A stretch of 42,521 bases of DNA from Bacteroidaceae bacterium (GTDB taxonomy: Bacteria > Bacteroidota > Bacteroidia > Bacteroidales > Muribaculaceae). Shown here piece after piece: positions 31,201 to 39,415 of the stretch (positions are counted from its first letter, which is position 1; each line of letters opens with the position of its first letter). A program made the translations under genes and the position numbers. The stretch covers positions 1 to 42,521 of the forward strand of contig JAETNO010000026.1 of assembly GCA_021768245.1 (NCBI GenBank). Direction: 5' to 3'. A model generated the notes under the pieces. That model was not told the origin of the DNA, searched no databases, and saw only the letters and a list, made by a program, of their open reading frames with translations.

Positions 31201-33620
31201 TATTTTAGATTATTTTTAATCTCAATGTTTGAGAAATTTGTTTCAAACTGTAAATCAACTTGATTATATAGTTTTGTGATTTTTATTGCTGATGGTTGAA
31301 TGTCTTTACCAAAACTATACTTAATAAACGTCCTATCCGTCATTTTCGCCGCAATAGCCTCGCTTTCGGTAAACGGCAACACCAGCATCGTGTCGCCTTC
31401 GGTGTAAGGAGCGAGCAGGGGATCGACGGCATCGAGCCCTGACATATTGTTCACGCTCGTCAATGTGTATGAAATACCTTGTGCATCGGCATATGTTGTG
31501 TTTATGGGGGCGAACTCATGCCCGGAAATACTCGGGCTGTTAATCGTCCGCTCGACGGGTGCCCACTGTCCGCTTCCGGGATCTTCGGCACCGGTTATTT
31601 CATATGCCCGAAAGGTGGGGTATAGCTGGATCTTGAGGAGCTGTGCGGACTCGATGGGTGCAGGGTAGTCGAGCGCGGGAGTAAATGCTACCCGTGCGAT
31701 CACAGTCTTATACCCGTACCAGTATACATATGTCGAAGTGTATGCCGGCTTATATGACATTTGGCGTGTATTCGAGTCGTAGGATATACTGATGCTGGGC
31801 GTCAGCTTCGTTGCTACGATGTTGTTTGTTACGGTTTTTGAACCGATCTTTATTCCCGTCGAAGTGGTAACGTCGATGGTATACGATATGTTTCCGACCG
31901 CCGTGGGGACGAATACGATCGGGTCGAGTGTGAAGCTCTGTCCGCTGACTACGGTCTTCGAGAACGAAGTCGTCGATGTGAACAACCCTCCGGCCGCGCA
32001 AGTCGCCTTTATCGTGACGGGCCCGGAATAGTCGGTCACGGTCATTGTTACGGTGTTCTTGTTGTACATGTAGGTCGAGTTCTTGTTCTGCTGGTTGCAG
32101 GAGATCTCGACCTTCGGCTGCTTTATGAGCGCGAAACGGGCATATATGGCATCCTGCCCCTTTGTCGGGGCGTGCTTGTAGGTTGCGGAGGCGGATAGCA
32201 ACTGTGTGTACGCCTGGTCTGCATACCATCCGTCGAAAGCGTATCCGTTGCCGTCCATGGCCGTGAATGTACAGCCGTCTTCGTAGCAGTATGCAAGCAC
32301 GTAGTTCGTTCCCGCGGCCTTGGCCAACTCGCCGTTTACGGTCACCGAGCCCGTTCCGGCCTGAAAGTTTGCCCGCACCATGTTTGCGAACTCCTGACTG
32401 GCTTCGAACCGTATTGCTTCCCCCTGCTCGTCTGTAATCGTCAGCCTGTATGCGAGCGTCTGGTTTACGCCTTTTTTTATTAGTGCGGGGGTGTATTCCA
32501 TGTCGCCCCTGGTGTCGCTCTTTGCCGGGATGTATACGTCGTGTAGGGCTCCCTCGTGCCAGGCTCCGCCGTCGCCGTAGCGGAAACTCGCCGCGTCGCC
32601 TTGTGTCACTTCGAGCTTCCCGGTAAAGGTGTGGTCGCTTCTGTTGCCGTTGCGCACGGAGAATTCTCCGTAGTCACCCGGTATGCAATAGGGACTCCGT
32701 GGCCATGAGCTGTAAAACTCGAAGAGGTAGCTTGTGATGCGGGTGTCGGTCTCGCTGTCGCTGAGGATCGTGATGTTGTAGGTGTGCGCCTCGTTGGGCA
32801 GCACGTCGAAATTCGTGGTCATGTTGCTCCCCAGGTAAACTACGAAGTCCACGACCTTGTTCTCCCCGCTTCGGCCGCGGATGCAGAGGTAGGATGCGTA
32901 CTTCGGAGCTTTGTCCGGGTTCTTTTGATCCTGCGAGGCTATGGAGGATACGTCGCCCTGCCGGTTCGAGAGCATATAGAATATCCCGTTTGCGTTCTTG
33001 CTCCCGTTGGGGAATTTGCGGATTCCGGAGTCGTGGAATCCGGTCGCGGGGTCTGTCGGGCCCGTGAGATCCGGTATTAGGTACTCCCGGTCGGGTATGG
33101 AGCATAACTGTACGGACGAGACCTCGATGTCTCCGGCAGCAGGGTCTACCGTAATGTTGTAGGCGATCTTCGCGGCATGGCGCTTTAGGGAGATCGGCAA
33201 TACCTGTCCCGATCCGTCGATGGTAAAGGTGTCCGACCCGATCATTGTCAGCGTCCTTTCGTCCGTCGGGGCGGTTATGGCATATGACTGGAGCCTCGTG
33301 AGGGATAAATCCCCCATATCCTGATGTATGTTCGCTGCTACGTATATGCTGTATCGCCCCGGTGCGATGTCTATTTTGTGCGAAGCTCCCGAGGCGTATA
33401 TGTGCTGCTTCAGCCCTCCGGTGGCGGAGTATATGAAGATGTTAACGTCGTCGATGTCGCTTTCGGCAATCGCCCTGGTAGTGTGTAGTTGCTCGGACAG
33501 CACTTCGAGCATGACGGATACCTCGTTCCCTTCCTTGGGGTCGGATGTCGAAGGCTGCTCGCATCCTGAGAGCCCGGGCAGCAGGAGCCCTGTGAGAATG
33601 ATTTTTGCAATATGTTTCAT
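31200..33620 (-). CDS. DUF4906-type fimbrial/surface lipoprotein, 806 aa
   Basis: The lipoprotein signal is MKHIAKIILTGLLLPGLSGC (Cys20). The region around residues 30-330 resembles fimbrillin-type proteins of Bacteroidales (DDVNIFIYSATGGLKQHIYA; LKRHAAKIAYNITVDPAAGDIEVSSVQL; PNEAHTYNITILSDSETDTRITSYLFEF). Later parts include an Ig-like segment (EISCNQQNKNSTYMYNKNTVTMTV ... VTIKATCAAGG) and the SISYDSNTRQMSYKPAYTSTYVYWYGYKTVIARV block, which I associate with DUF4906. It is probably a large tip or accessory subunit of a type V-like fimbria, exported as a lipoprotein. A decayed partial copy lies at 28790. It is the last minus-strand gene before the terminator at 31161. Confidence 0.72.
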   Translation of the reverse strand: MKHIAKIILTGLLLPGLSGCEQPSTSDPKEGNEVSVMLEVLSEQLHTTRAIAESDIDDVNIFIYSATGGLKQHIYASGASHKIDIAPGRYSIYVAANIHQDMGDLSLTRLQSYAITAPTDERTLTMIGSDTFTIDGSGQVLPISLKRHAAKIAYNITVDPAAGDIEVSSVQLCSIPDREYLIPDLTGPTDPATGFHDSGIRKFPNGSKNANGIFYMLSNRQGDVSSIASQDQKNPDKAPKYASYLCIRGRSGENKVVDFVVYLGSNMTTNFDVLPNEAHTYNITILSDSETDTRITSYLFEFYSSWPRSPYCIPGDYGEFSVRNGNRSDHTFTGKLEVTQGDAASFRYGDGGAWHEGALHDVYIPAKSDTRGDMEYTPALIKKGVNQTLAYRLTITDEQGEAIRFEASQEFANMVRANFQAGTGSVTVNGELAKAAGTNYVLAYCYEDGCTFTAMDGNGYAFDGWYADQAYTQLLSASATYKHAPTKGQDAIYARFALIKQPKVEISCNQQNKNSTYMYNKNTVTMTVTDYSGPVTIKATCAAGGLFTSTTSFSKTVVSGQSFTLDPIVFVPTAVGNISYTIDVTTSTGIKIGSKTVTNNIVATKLTPSISISYDSNTRQMSYKPAYTSTYVYWYGYKTVIARVAFTPALDYPAPIESAQLLKIQLYPTFRAYEITGAEDPGSGQWAPVERTINSPSISGHEFAPINTTYADAQGISYTLTSVNNMSGLDAVDPLLAPYTEGDTMLVLPFTESEAIAAKMTDRTFIKYSFGKDIQPSAIKITKLYNQVDLQFETNFSNIEIKNNLK

Positions 33621-33754
33621 GGTTCTGAAATTTAAAAATTATCGGCGGCGGGCCTTTCACCCGCATTGCGCATCCGTTCCGCACAATCCCATAGTTGCGT
33701 CCCTGTCCTGGAGTGAACGCGCCGTTCTGGTTTTTGAACTACGCCGATTTGAGG

Positions 33755-35083
33755 TTATCTGGTCATTGTTATGTCTGAGGGCAGGTAGTATTTCGTCGTT
33801 TGCGACTCGACGGATCTGTCGTTGTAATTGAACTTGAAGCCCGGGTTGTCGGCCGGGCGTATCGAGACGGAGAATTTTTCGTCGCAGCGCCAGAGGAATG
33901 TCGATTTCGTCGCCCCTTTGGGTATCGTCGGCATCCCGGCGGACTTCCGGCCTACGGGCGGGATCTTCGATGTGTCGAGCCTGTACTCCTCGTAGTAGAA
34001 CTTCACCGGCTCGGAAGCCTTGTAGTCGGCCGAATACTGCGTGCGGTAATCGTAGGCTACCTTCGGTACGGGACGTCCGCCTTCCATGACGAGATATTGA
34101 AATTCTATCCGGGCGATTCCCTGCCGGGTTATGGTCACAGTCCGGGGCTTGAGTCTGACCTCGATGTCGGTGATGCAGTCGCGCGCGAGTGTGAGCGCAT
34201 AGGTCGCCTCGCCGGACAGGAGTTGCCCGGAGGTGTCGTACCAGCCCGCGACCTCGAAGTTGAACAATTCGTCGTTCACCAGCTTGAGCGTTACCGTCTC
34301 GCCTTCGATGTTGTGCTCCCCGGCCCCGTCGATGGTGAAGCAGCCCTCGACGACGCTTGTCACGACGATGTTTTTCACGACGTCCATGTATGCGCGTGCT
34401 TTTGCCGACGCCTTCCCTGCCGCGATCTCGAATTCGAGAATCTGCTCGCCGATCTCTTCGGGTGCATACTCGAACGTCACGTCGGCATCTACGGGACAAG
34501 CCTGGCCGTTCACGGCGTTTCCGTTCAGGAATATCTTGCCTTTGCCCAGACTGACGGCCGGTGTCACGATGAATTTCCCATCTGCGCCCGGAACACCTTG
34601 AATGTGTAGCTGCACCGGAATCCGGGCATCGGCCGCGGGGTTTACGATCTTCGCTTCGCAGACAGCTTCGGCCGTGATTTCTGATGGCGCTGTTACCGTG
34701 ACCTTCAGGTCTTGCTGTTCACTGACTTCGCCATCAGGTGACTTGGCCTGAAAACTTACGAGCAGATCTCCCGCTTGGGCTGGGGTAATTACAAGGCGTG
34801 CATTCTTGGCCGAGAGCTGCACCCATTGGCCCGATGTGTCCATGTCGCTCCCGTCGAGTGTGAGCGTGGCCTTCCCTTCGCGGATGAACGCTGAGAGGGA
34901 GAAGTTGCCGTCTACGCCTTCCTGAGAGACGGCCAGCGTAAGACTTACGGCCTGTCCCAGTTCACAGACCGTTGCGACGGTAGACAGGGATAGTTGCGGC
35001 TTCGGCTCGACGATCTGGTATTTCGACGAGGAGCATCCGGCCGATACGAACAGCGCCAATGCGTAAAATAGGGTCGTTCTCAT
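33755..35083 (-). CDS. Ig-repeat lipoprotein (TraQ-like domains), 442 aa
   Basis: The lipobox is FVSAGC (Cys17). At least two beta-rich Ig-like repeats follow, about residues 45-130 (SLTLAVSQEGVDGNFSLSAFIREGKATL ... ITPAQAGDLLVSFQAKSPDGE) and 145-235 (VQLHIQGVPGADGKFIVTPAVSLGKGKIFLNG ... EEIGEQILEFEIAAGKA). These patterns resemble TraQ (DUF3872) of CTnDOT-type elements, where a single such domain forms the protein. A further Ig-like or Bacterial repeat-type region precedes the C-terminal part (about 330-442), which is unrecognised. It sits 7 bp after the paralogous lipoprotein at 35091, and both are likely surface partners of the fimbrial proteins. Confidence 0.7.
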   Translation of the reverse strand: MRTTLFYALALFVSAGCSSSKYQIVEPKPQLSLSTVATVCELGQAVSLTLAVSQEGVDGNFSLSAFIREGKATLTLDGSDMDTSGQWVQLSAKNARLVITPAQAGDLLVSFQAKSPDGEVSEQQDLKVTVTAPSEITAEAVCEAKIVNPAADARIPVQLHIQGVPGADGKFIVTPAVSLGKGKIFLNGNAVNGQACPVDADVTFEYAPEEIGEQILEFEIAAGKASAKARAYMDVVKNIVVTSVVEGCFTIDGAGEHNIEGETVTLKLVNDELFNFEVAGWYDTSGQLLSGEATYALTLARDCITDIEVRLKPRTVTITRQGIARIEFQYLVMEGGRPVPKVAYDYRTQYSADYKASEPVKFYYEEYRLDTSKIPPVGRKSAGMPTIPKGATKSTFLWRCDEKFSVSIRPADNPGFKFNYNDRSVESQTTKYYLPSDITMTR

Positions 35084-35090
35084 GGTGTCG

Positions 35091-35807
35091 TCAGTTTGTT
35101 ACGATGATCTCAAGAGTCTTGAATTGGGTGGTATATCCGTCCGTTGCCGAGAACTGGAGACGGTGCATGCCCCGCTCGGCGGCAGTGTAGTAGAGCGGCT
35201 GTTCGCTGTTGGCCGGCACGGAGAACGCTTCGGCCGGGGTGACGGCTACGGCCCCGTACTGGAGCGTGCCGCTGCCTGTCAGTTGCGTGTAGGTTACGGG
35301 GATCGCCCCTGTCCATCCGGATTTTGTGAGGAGCATCGTCATTTCGATCCGCTCGGTGATGGATGCCGTTTCGGGGTATTCGACCTCCAGTGCGAGTGCG
35401 GGACTCTTCTGAACGTTGAAGTTGACGAAGCTGCGGCCGGACTGCTCGCCCTCTTTGGTTTTGACCTCGAAGGATATGCGCAGCGGCCCGGCCAGCGTCG
35501 GCGTGAGCGTCAGGATCTCCGTAGTGTTGGACATCGACGTCCATGTGCCGTCGGTCGGGAGGTTGCTGCCCTGCATCGAGAGCTCGCAGGCTCCTTCGCT
35601 GAGTACGGCCGATATCTGAAATTCCTCGTCGTACCCCTGCTGCGAGACCTTGAGCTGGAGATACGCCGGCTGGTTGATGATGTAAGAGTCCTGCAAGGCC
35701 GTCACTTCGAGCGTCGGCCGAGGCTCGGTGATCCGGTACTCGGATTTCTCACAGCCTGCGGCCGCGAAGAGTAAAAGAGGGAGGATTATTTCACGATATT
35801 TTTTCAT
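35091..35807 (-). CDS. Ig-repeat lipoprotein (TraQ-like domains), 238 aa
   Basis: It starts MKKYREIILPLLLFAAAGC with lipid-attachment Cys19; the start at 35807 is preferred to an upstream ATG because it places the signal peptide first and overlaps the previous stop (ATGA). Two Ig-like repeats are visible: YLQLKVSQQGYDEEFQISAVLSEGACEL ... LTPTLAGPLRISFEVKTKEGE and MTMLLTKSGWTGAIPVTYTQLTGSGTLQYG ... AERGMHRLQFSATDG. The opening EYRITEPRPTLEV matches KYQIVEPKPQLSL in the next gene, so the two are duplicates with different C-termini. The function is unknown; surface display is inferred. Confidence 0.72.
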   Translation of the reverse strand: MKKYREIILPLLLFAAAGCEKSEYRITEPRPTLEVTALQDSYIINQPAYLQLKVSQQGYDEEFQISAVLSEGACELSMQGSNLPTDGTWTSMSNTTEILTLTPTLAGPLRISFEVKTKEGEQSGRSFVNFNVQKSPALALEVEYPETASITERIEMTMLLTKSGWTGAIPVTYTQLTGSGTLQYGAVAVTPAEAFSVPANSEQPLYYTAAERGMHRLQFSATDGYTTQFKTLEIIVTN

Positions 35808-36025
35808 GGAAAAATAGGGTTTGAATTCACACAATGGGTAACGCTGTCTCCGGGTATTTCCCCGGCCTGGATCATGGCGCAGTGTGAGCACAGATCGGCC
35901 TTTACCCACCAGCACATTCCCAGCTTTTCATGGTAGCAGGGATTGTCCTTGGTGCAGCCGCATACTTTGCAAGTCTGAACGGCGGTGTGGCCGTCCATGT
36001 CGGTCAGTGTAAGTTCTCGTTTCAT
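35804..36025 (-). CDS. Small zinc-ribbon-type protein, 73 aa
   Basis: Cysteine pairs CKVCGC (20-24 region), CYHEK, CWW and CSHC (46-49) suggest zinc binding. The pattern TCKVCGCTKDNPCYHEKLGMCWWVKADLCSHC is familiar from small phage-type proteins of Bacteroidales. It overlaps both neighbours by 4 bp (ATGA), so it is part of a tightly coupled operon that leads into the Ig-repeat lipoproteins. No precise function is known to me. Confidence 0.7.
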   Translation of the reverse strand: MKRELTLTDMDGHTAVQTCKVCGCTKDNPCYHEKLGMCWWVKADLCSHCAMIQAGEIPGDSVTHCVNSNPIFP

Positions 36026-36186
36026 ATGTCAATTACAATAATTTCAGGTCGTTCTTTTTTGACGATTCCAAGCTCCTCAATATCGGAGGTAATATCACCC
36101 CAGCCATCAATGAACGCACGTATTTTTATGTCGTAATTTTCGCAGTCGCTCTCGACCGCCCAGTCGTACAGTTCTTTCGGTGTCAT
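36022..36186 (-). CDS. Small phage-type protein, 54 aa
   Basis: The frame begins MTPKELYDWAVESDCENYDI and ends ERPEIIVIDI. It overlaps the next gene by 4 bp (ATGA) and starts 9 bp after the previous one. The acidic pattern and MTPKELYDWA start resemble short phage-borne Bacteroidales proteins. Its position in the coupled operon is the main support. Confidence 0.6.
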   Translation of the reverse strand: MTPKELYDWAVESDCENYDIKIRAFIDGWGDITSDIEELGIVKKERPEIIVIDI

Positions 36187-36195
36187 GGCTCCATC

Positions 36196-36564
36196 TTATT
36201 CTTGAATCTCCCGCCAGCCGAGGATGTTTTCGTGGTCAATGCGGACACTTGTCCCATCAATACACCACTTATTTTTGCCACTCCATAAATCACCCAATCG
36301 AAATGCTATTGCCATCATGATTTTATTAAAAGCCTTGTATTTCACCTCTACAACCTTAACATATTCCGGCAATTCCTCTTTCGGGTCGTGCCAGCGCGTC
36401 AGCCCTGTGTGTTCGGATTTTCCGAACTGGATAAGCCATTCAAGGGCAGAGAAGGTAGGAATACAGCATCCCACACACCCCCGGTCGCAATTCTTTCGAT
36501 CTCCGCAATCTACACAGATGTTATTTTCGCAAAATGCTTTTGCTCTTTCCTCAATCGTTTCCAT
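36196..36564 (-). CDS. DUF551-like phage-type protein with Cys-rich N-terminus, 122 aa
   Basis: The N-terminal part has many cysteines (ICVDCGDRKNCDRGCVGCCIP), a likely metal cluster or zinc site. The C-terminal part, RWHDPKEELPEYVKVVEVKYK ... LGDLWSGKNKWCIDG ... ILGWREI, fits the DUF551 pattern (W-x-D-x(n)-LP ... W) common in prophage regions. Role unknown. It overlaps the upstream gene by 14 bp. Confidence 0.62.
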   Translation of the reverse strand: METIEERAKAFCENNICVDCGDRKNCDRGCVGCCIPTFSALEWLIQFGKSEHTGLTRWHDPKEELPEYVKVVEVKYKAFNKIMMAIAFRLGDLWSGKNKWCIDGTSVRIDHENILGWREIQE

Positions 36565-36874
36565 TCTGGGTCAGTTTTTGGATGAATAACTGGTGGCAGT
36601 ATTTCATTGCGGCAGCTTCGTTATTAATTTCCTGAATACTTATCCCGCATTCCTCTGCCACCTGTTTTGGCGTTGCGTTCCAAACACATTCGAACGCTCT
36701 CTTGGCCTTCTCGCGCATCCGCTCCTCGGCCTCCTGCTCGGCAAGCTCGACCGCATACTGGGCTACATCTACTCTCACGGCATGATATGGCAGGTCAACG
36801 TCTTCGCCCTCATAACCGACTTCTACTTTCCAGCTACCGTCCTCCAGTTCTTGTCTTGCTTTTTCGCTTTTCAT
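36551..36874 (-). CDS. Hypothetical phage-type protein, 107 aa
   Basis: A highly charged, helical protein: residues 35-65 (AQYAVELAEQEAEERMREKAKRAFECVW) form a long amphipathic helix, and ATPKQVAEECGISIQEINNEAAAMKY resembles a small helical domain. No membrane or signal segment is present. It overlaps both neighbours (4 and 14 bp). Confidence 0.6.
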   Translation of the reverse strand: MKSEKARQELEDGSWKVEVGYEGEDVDLPYHAVRVDVAQYAVELAEQEAEERMREKAKRAFECVWNATPKQVAEECGISIQEINNEAAAMKYCHQLFIQKLTQNGND

Positions 36875-37260
36875 ATGTTCAGTTTATAGCCGTTAGACAA
36901 AAGCCATTCGGTAGCATCCATAAGTACATCGACCAATTTTATCCCCCGGTGGGAGATCAATTCTGCTCCGCTTTCAGTTTCATAGCTTACATACCATCCC
37001 TCGTAACATTTGGAGATATTGAGGTAAAATGTACCTTTTGCGTCAATGAACACGGGTAGTAATTCCTGCTGGTCTGCGACCGTGAAGGCGGGAATACTCT
37101 CCCCGCTTTTGATGTACTCTGGTGTGGCTTTATAGTGTGGTAAGACGGATAAATGGTATTTACCGCTACATGTAGCCCATACCATGCTCGCCTTCTCCGC
37201 GGGCACTCCCATCTCGATCAGCCGCTTCGACTGCTCGACGCTCGTTACTTGGTCTGTCAT
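36871..37260 (-). CDS. Hypothetical phage-type protein, 129 aa
   Basis: It begins MTDQVTSVEQSKRLIEMGVPAEKASMVW, which follows a pattern common in Bacteroidales prophage proteins (an SVEQSKRLIEMGLP-like start, a central IPAFTVADQQELLP segment, then a beta-rich end WYVSYET...). It is the first gene of the minus-strand coupled operon 37260-33755. A divergent gene starts at 37296 on the other strand, so the promoter(s) must lie within the 35 bp between or inside the genes. Confidence 0.65.
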   Translation of the reverse strand: MTDQVTSVEQSKRLIEMGVPAEKASMVWATCSGKYHLSVLPHYKATPEYIKSGESIPAFTVADQQELLPVFIDAKGTFYLNISKCYEGWYVSYETESGAELISHRGIKLVDVLMDATEWLLSNGYKLNI

Positions 37261-37295
37261 AATTTTTGCTGTTTTATTTCGTTTTGTTTGTGACT

Positions 37296-37655
37296 ATGAA
37301 AACCAACTCTTTGCGAATTGGCAATTACGTTCTGTGCGCCGGGAAAGTAATTGCCGTGACCAGCGTATTCCCCAAGGGGATCAACGCCCATACCGACCGG
37401 ATCACCGGCAAGGTGTCGTACATCCCCGCCGACCGGATCGACCCGATACCCCTGTCCACCGACATGCTCCAGCGGCTCGGGATGCGCCGTAATGCTGTGC
37501 GTTGGGTCAAATACGGCGTCGATAACCTTTATGTCGACCGAGCCGTGGATAAGTTTTACATATCCATCGGCAGGCTTGGCGAGCGGGTATGTCAGGTGCG
37601 GTTCGTTCATCAGCTTCAAAATAAAAATTACAAATGTGCGTGCCAGCGAAGTTGA
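37296..37655 (+). CDS. Phage-type hypothetical protein, 119 aa
   Basis: It starts MKTNSLRIGNYVLCAGKVIAV and contains YIPADRIDPIPLSTDMLQRLGM and VRFVHQLQN, a signature pattern of small phage and mobile-element proteins in Bacteroidales (LRIGNYV ... EPIPLTEELL ... VHQLQN). The start at 37296 is favoured over an upstream in-frame ATG at 37266. The C-terminal end after HQLQN (KNYKCACQRS) differs from the usual YFALTGEEL-like ending, so a late frameshift or divergent tail is possible. Confidence 0.65.
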   Translation: MKTNSLRIGNYVLCAGKVIAVTSVFPKGINAHTDRITGKVSYIPADRIDPIPLSTDMLQRLGMRRNAVRWVKYGVDNLYVDRAVDKFYISIGRLGERVCQVRFVHQLQNKNYKCACQRS

Positions 37656-37785
37656 AAAAGTGATCCTTCGGGAAGTGCAGAACGGATATAAATTCCTTTA
37701 TAAGGAGGACGAAATTCCTATAATGGCAATAGGTTGCGATACAGAAATTGAAGTCTTTTATACTCTGGTTTTTGAAAAAAATTAA
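37636..37785 (+). CDS. Possible small protein, 49 aa
   Basis: From a GTG at 37636 the frame reads VRASEVEKVILREVQNGYKFLYKEDEIPIMAIGCDTEIEVFYTLVFEKN, overlapping the preceding gene by 20 bp. The composition looks protein-like, but there is no ATG and no recognised family. It may be a real small gene with a GTG start or a remnant. Confidence 0.35.
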   Translation: MRASEVEKVILREVQNGYKFLYKEDEIPIMAIGCDTEIEVFYTLVFEKN

Positions 37786-37830
37786 TCCAGTCGGTTTTGC
37801 TTGCTTCCATAACTCTGGGTACCTGTGTAT

Positions 37831-39225
37831 CTACAAGTCTCGGACGGGATAATATTTCACGGGGCTTGCTATTTTGGCATAATGGTTAAATGCCGGAGCT
37901 GTGCTCGTAAAGAAACACATGCACCAGATAGAGAGGTTGTCGCAGCCTGTCGAGCTGGCGTAGTGGTAATCCATGTACTCATATATGAATTTCTGCCCGC
38001 CGATCAGTTCGAGGCATTTCTGGATCTCTGCGACATGCTCCGTCACGAGGTTCATCTGCCCTGCAGCCGGCAGATACCATTTTCCCGGCTCGTCCGGCTC
38101 GTAGTAGTAGCAGAAGCGCGCGGCATTGGCCTGGTTCAGGCGTCCGTCCTCGTATGCGCGGATCAGGGCCTCGGTGTTTTTGCGTCCGTCGAAATCCTTT
38201 GCCGCCTCGTCCCTATCCTTGATCCAGGGGATGTCCGGGAGCAGGCTTATGTATTGGTCGTGGGGGCCGATATAGGAGTTTCCCCAGAACCCGGCGTCTC
38301 GCTCGGGTGCGAGCAGGAATTTAGCCTCGTCGGTGATGATGGCGACGCCTTCGGGGGAGAATGCGTCTTTATCCGCGAGTTTTTCCCAGCGCGCGGCGCT
38401 GAAGTAGAGCCCCTCGGTGGTGTATATGTATATGCCGTTTTGGGGCTTCACGACTCCGCCCTGGTTGAACACTTCGACCGTTACGGCCTCTTCGGCCGAA
38501 CATATGCCGTCCGACAGGATGAAGCGGATCTCGTGCGACCCGCTGGTCAGAGGTTGATAGAGGATCTGGCAGGGCGTATCGGCCTGGAGCGAGAATCGGT
38601 CTGCGGTGTGGTAGTTCCTGCCGTCAATGATAAGATAGCCGTCGCCGCCGGTGATCTCGGGCTTCACGGAGAATTCCCCGTTAAAGTTTTCCTTTCCTGC
38701 CGACAAAGTAATCGCGGCCTGCTCTTCCAGTTCGATCGGGGCATTCTGATACACAGCCAGCACTTCGATCGGTGCGGAGTTGATGCTGTTTGCATAGATC
38801 CTGTCCTTCACCTCGTCTCCGTCTGCCGAAGCCACATAGATCCCGAAGCTGAATGGCTGCTCAGCCGTTTCTCCGGCCTGGGGTGTGATTTTAAGGTGCA
38901 GCACCTTCGAGGAGAACTCCTCGTTGACGATCTCGTAGGGAATCTGCTGTTCGGCCTGCCATTGCAGGGGCACTCCGTCGACGGTCGCCACGGCCTTACC
39001 GCCGTTGCACGAGGTATTTAGGCAGAAGTAGTCCGCTGCCGCCTTCTTTTCTGTGATTGTCAGTGTCGCCTCGATCACATCGCCCAGCTCGTACTCCCGG
39101 TTCTCGTAGTCGAGTACCAGGTCGATCGAAGATTCGGAACGGGGAGGAACCCCGGTTCCGGTCTCTTTGCTGCACGCCGTCGTTGCGGCCAGCAGCAGCA
39201 TGAGAATTGTCTTGTAAGTTTTCAT
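37831..39225 (-). CDS. Lipoprotein with Ig-like repeats and lectin-like C-terminus, 464 aa
   Basis: The start MKTYKTILMLLLAATTAC has lipid Cys18; upstream in-frame codons run into the tRNA-like sequence and were rejected. Residues about 30-150 and 155-250 are Ig-like, TraQ-style repeats (DLVLDYENREYELGDVIEATLTI; IELEEQAAITLSAGKENFNGEFSVKPEI ... PLTSGSHEIRFILSDG). The C-terminal part ends PGKWYLPAAGQMNL ... YHYASSTGCDNLSIWCMCFFT ... VKYYPVRDL, the WYLP ... YxSST ... VRxV pattern of DUF1566/Lcl-type C-type-lectin-like domains found on fimbrial tips and adhesins. It lies directly downstream of the fimbrillin gene, so it is a good candidate for the adhesive tip subunit. Confidence 0.72.
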   Translation of the reverse strand: MKTYKTILMLLLAATTACSKETGTGVPPRSESSIDLVLDYENREYELGDVIEATLTITEKKAAADYFCLNTSCNGGKAVATVDGVPLQWQAEQQIPYEIVNEEFSSKVLHLKITPQAGETAEQPFSFGIYVASADGDEVKDRIYANSINSAPIEVLAVYQNAPIELEEQAAITLSAGKENFNGEFSVKPEITGGDGYLIIDGRNYHTADRFSLQADTPCQILYQPLTSGSHEIRFILSDGICSAEEAVTVEVFNQGGVVKPQNGIYIYTTEGLYFSAARWEKLADKDAFSPEGVAIITDEAKFLLAPERDAGFWGNSYIGPHDQYISLLPDIPWIKDRDEAAKDFDGRKNTEALIRAYEDGRLNQANAARFCYYYEPDEPGKWYLPAAGQMNLVTEHVAEIQKCLELIGGQKFIYEYMDYHYASSTGCDNLSIWCMCFFTSTAPAFNHYAKIASPVKYYPVRDL

Positions 39226-39247
39226 GACGCAAAATATTTGGAGTCGT

Positions 39248-39369
39248 GTCGCCGGCGGGACTCGAACCCGCAACCTCATTGACAGCTACCGGTCTGTTAC
39301 CATTCCATTTCCATTACACTCCGAACGATAGCGATATATCATGCGCTCTTCCGATTGAGCTACGGCGAC
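39248..39369 (-). tRNA. tRNA-like sequence, 122 nt, with abnormal anticodon region
   Basis: On the minus strand the acceptor arms GTCGCCG (39369-39363) and CGGCGAC (39254-39248) pair perfectly over 7 bp. The D-arm GCTC-AATCGGAA-GAGC and T-arm GCGGG-TTCGAGT-CCCGC are canonical. Between them are about 73 nt instead of the usual 20-odd, with possible stems ATGATA/TATCGT and ACAG/CTGT but no normal anticodon loop with U33. The length of 122 nt exceeds normal tRNAs (about 76) and selenocysteine tRNA (about 95). It may be a pseudo-tRNA with an insertion, a split or intron-like form, or a tRNA-like regulatory element. It lies between two fimbrial genes on the same strand. Confidence 0.6.
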
Positions 39370-39415
39370 CTGTATCACCCCCGGCGTCGGCCGGGGATGA
39401 TCGGGGAAAGGGGTG

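Noticed and set aside
37825..39021. 398-aa plus-strand frame opposite the lectin-like lipoprotein
   Set aside because: The minus-strand gene has a signal peptide, lipobox and recognisable C-terminal pattern; the plus frame has none.
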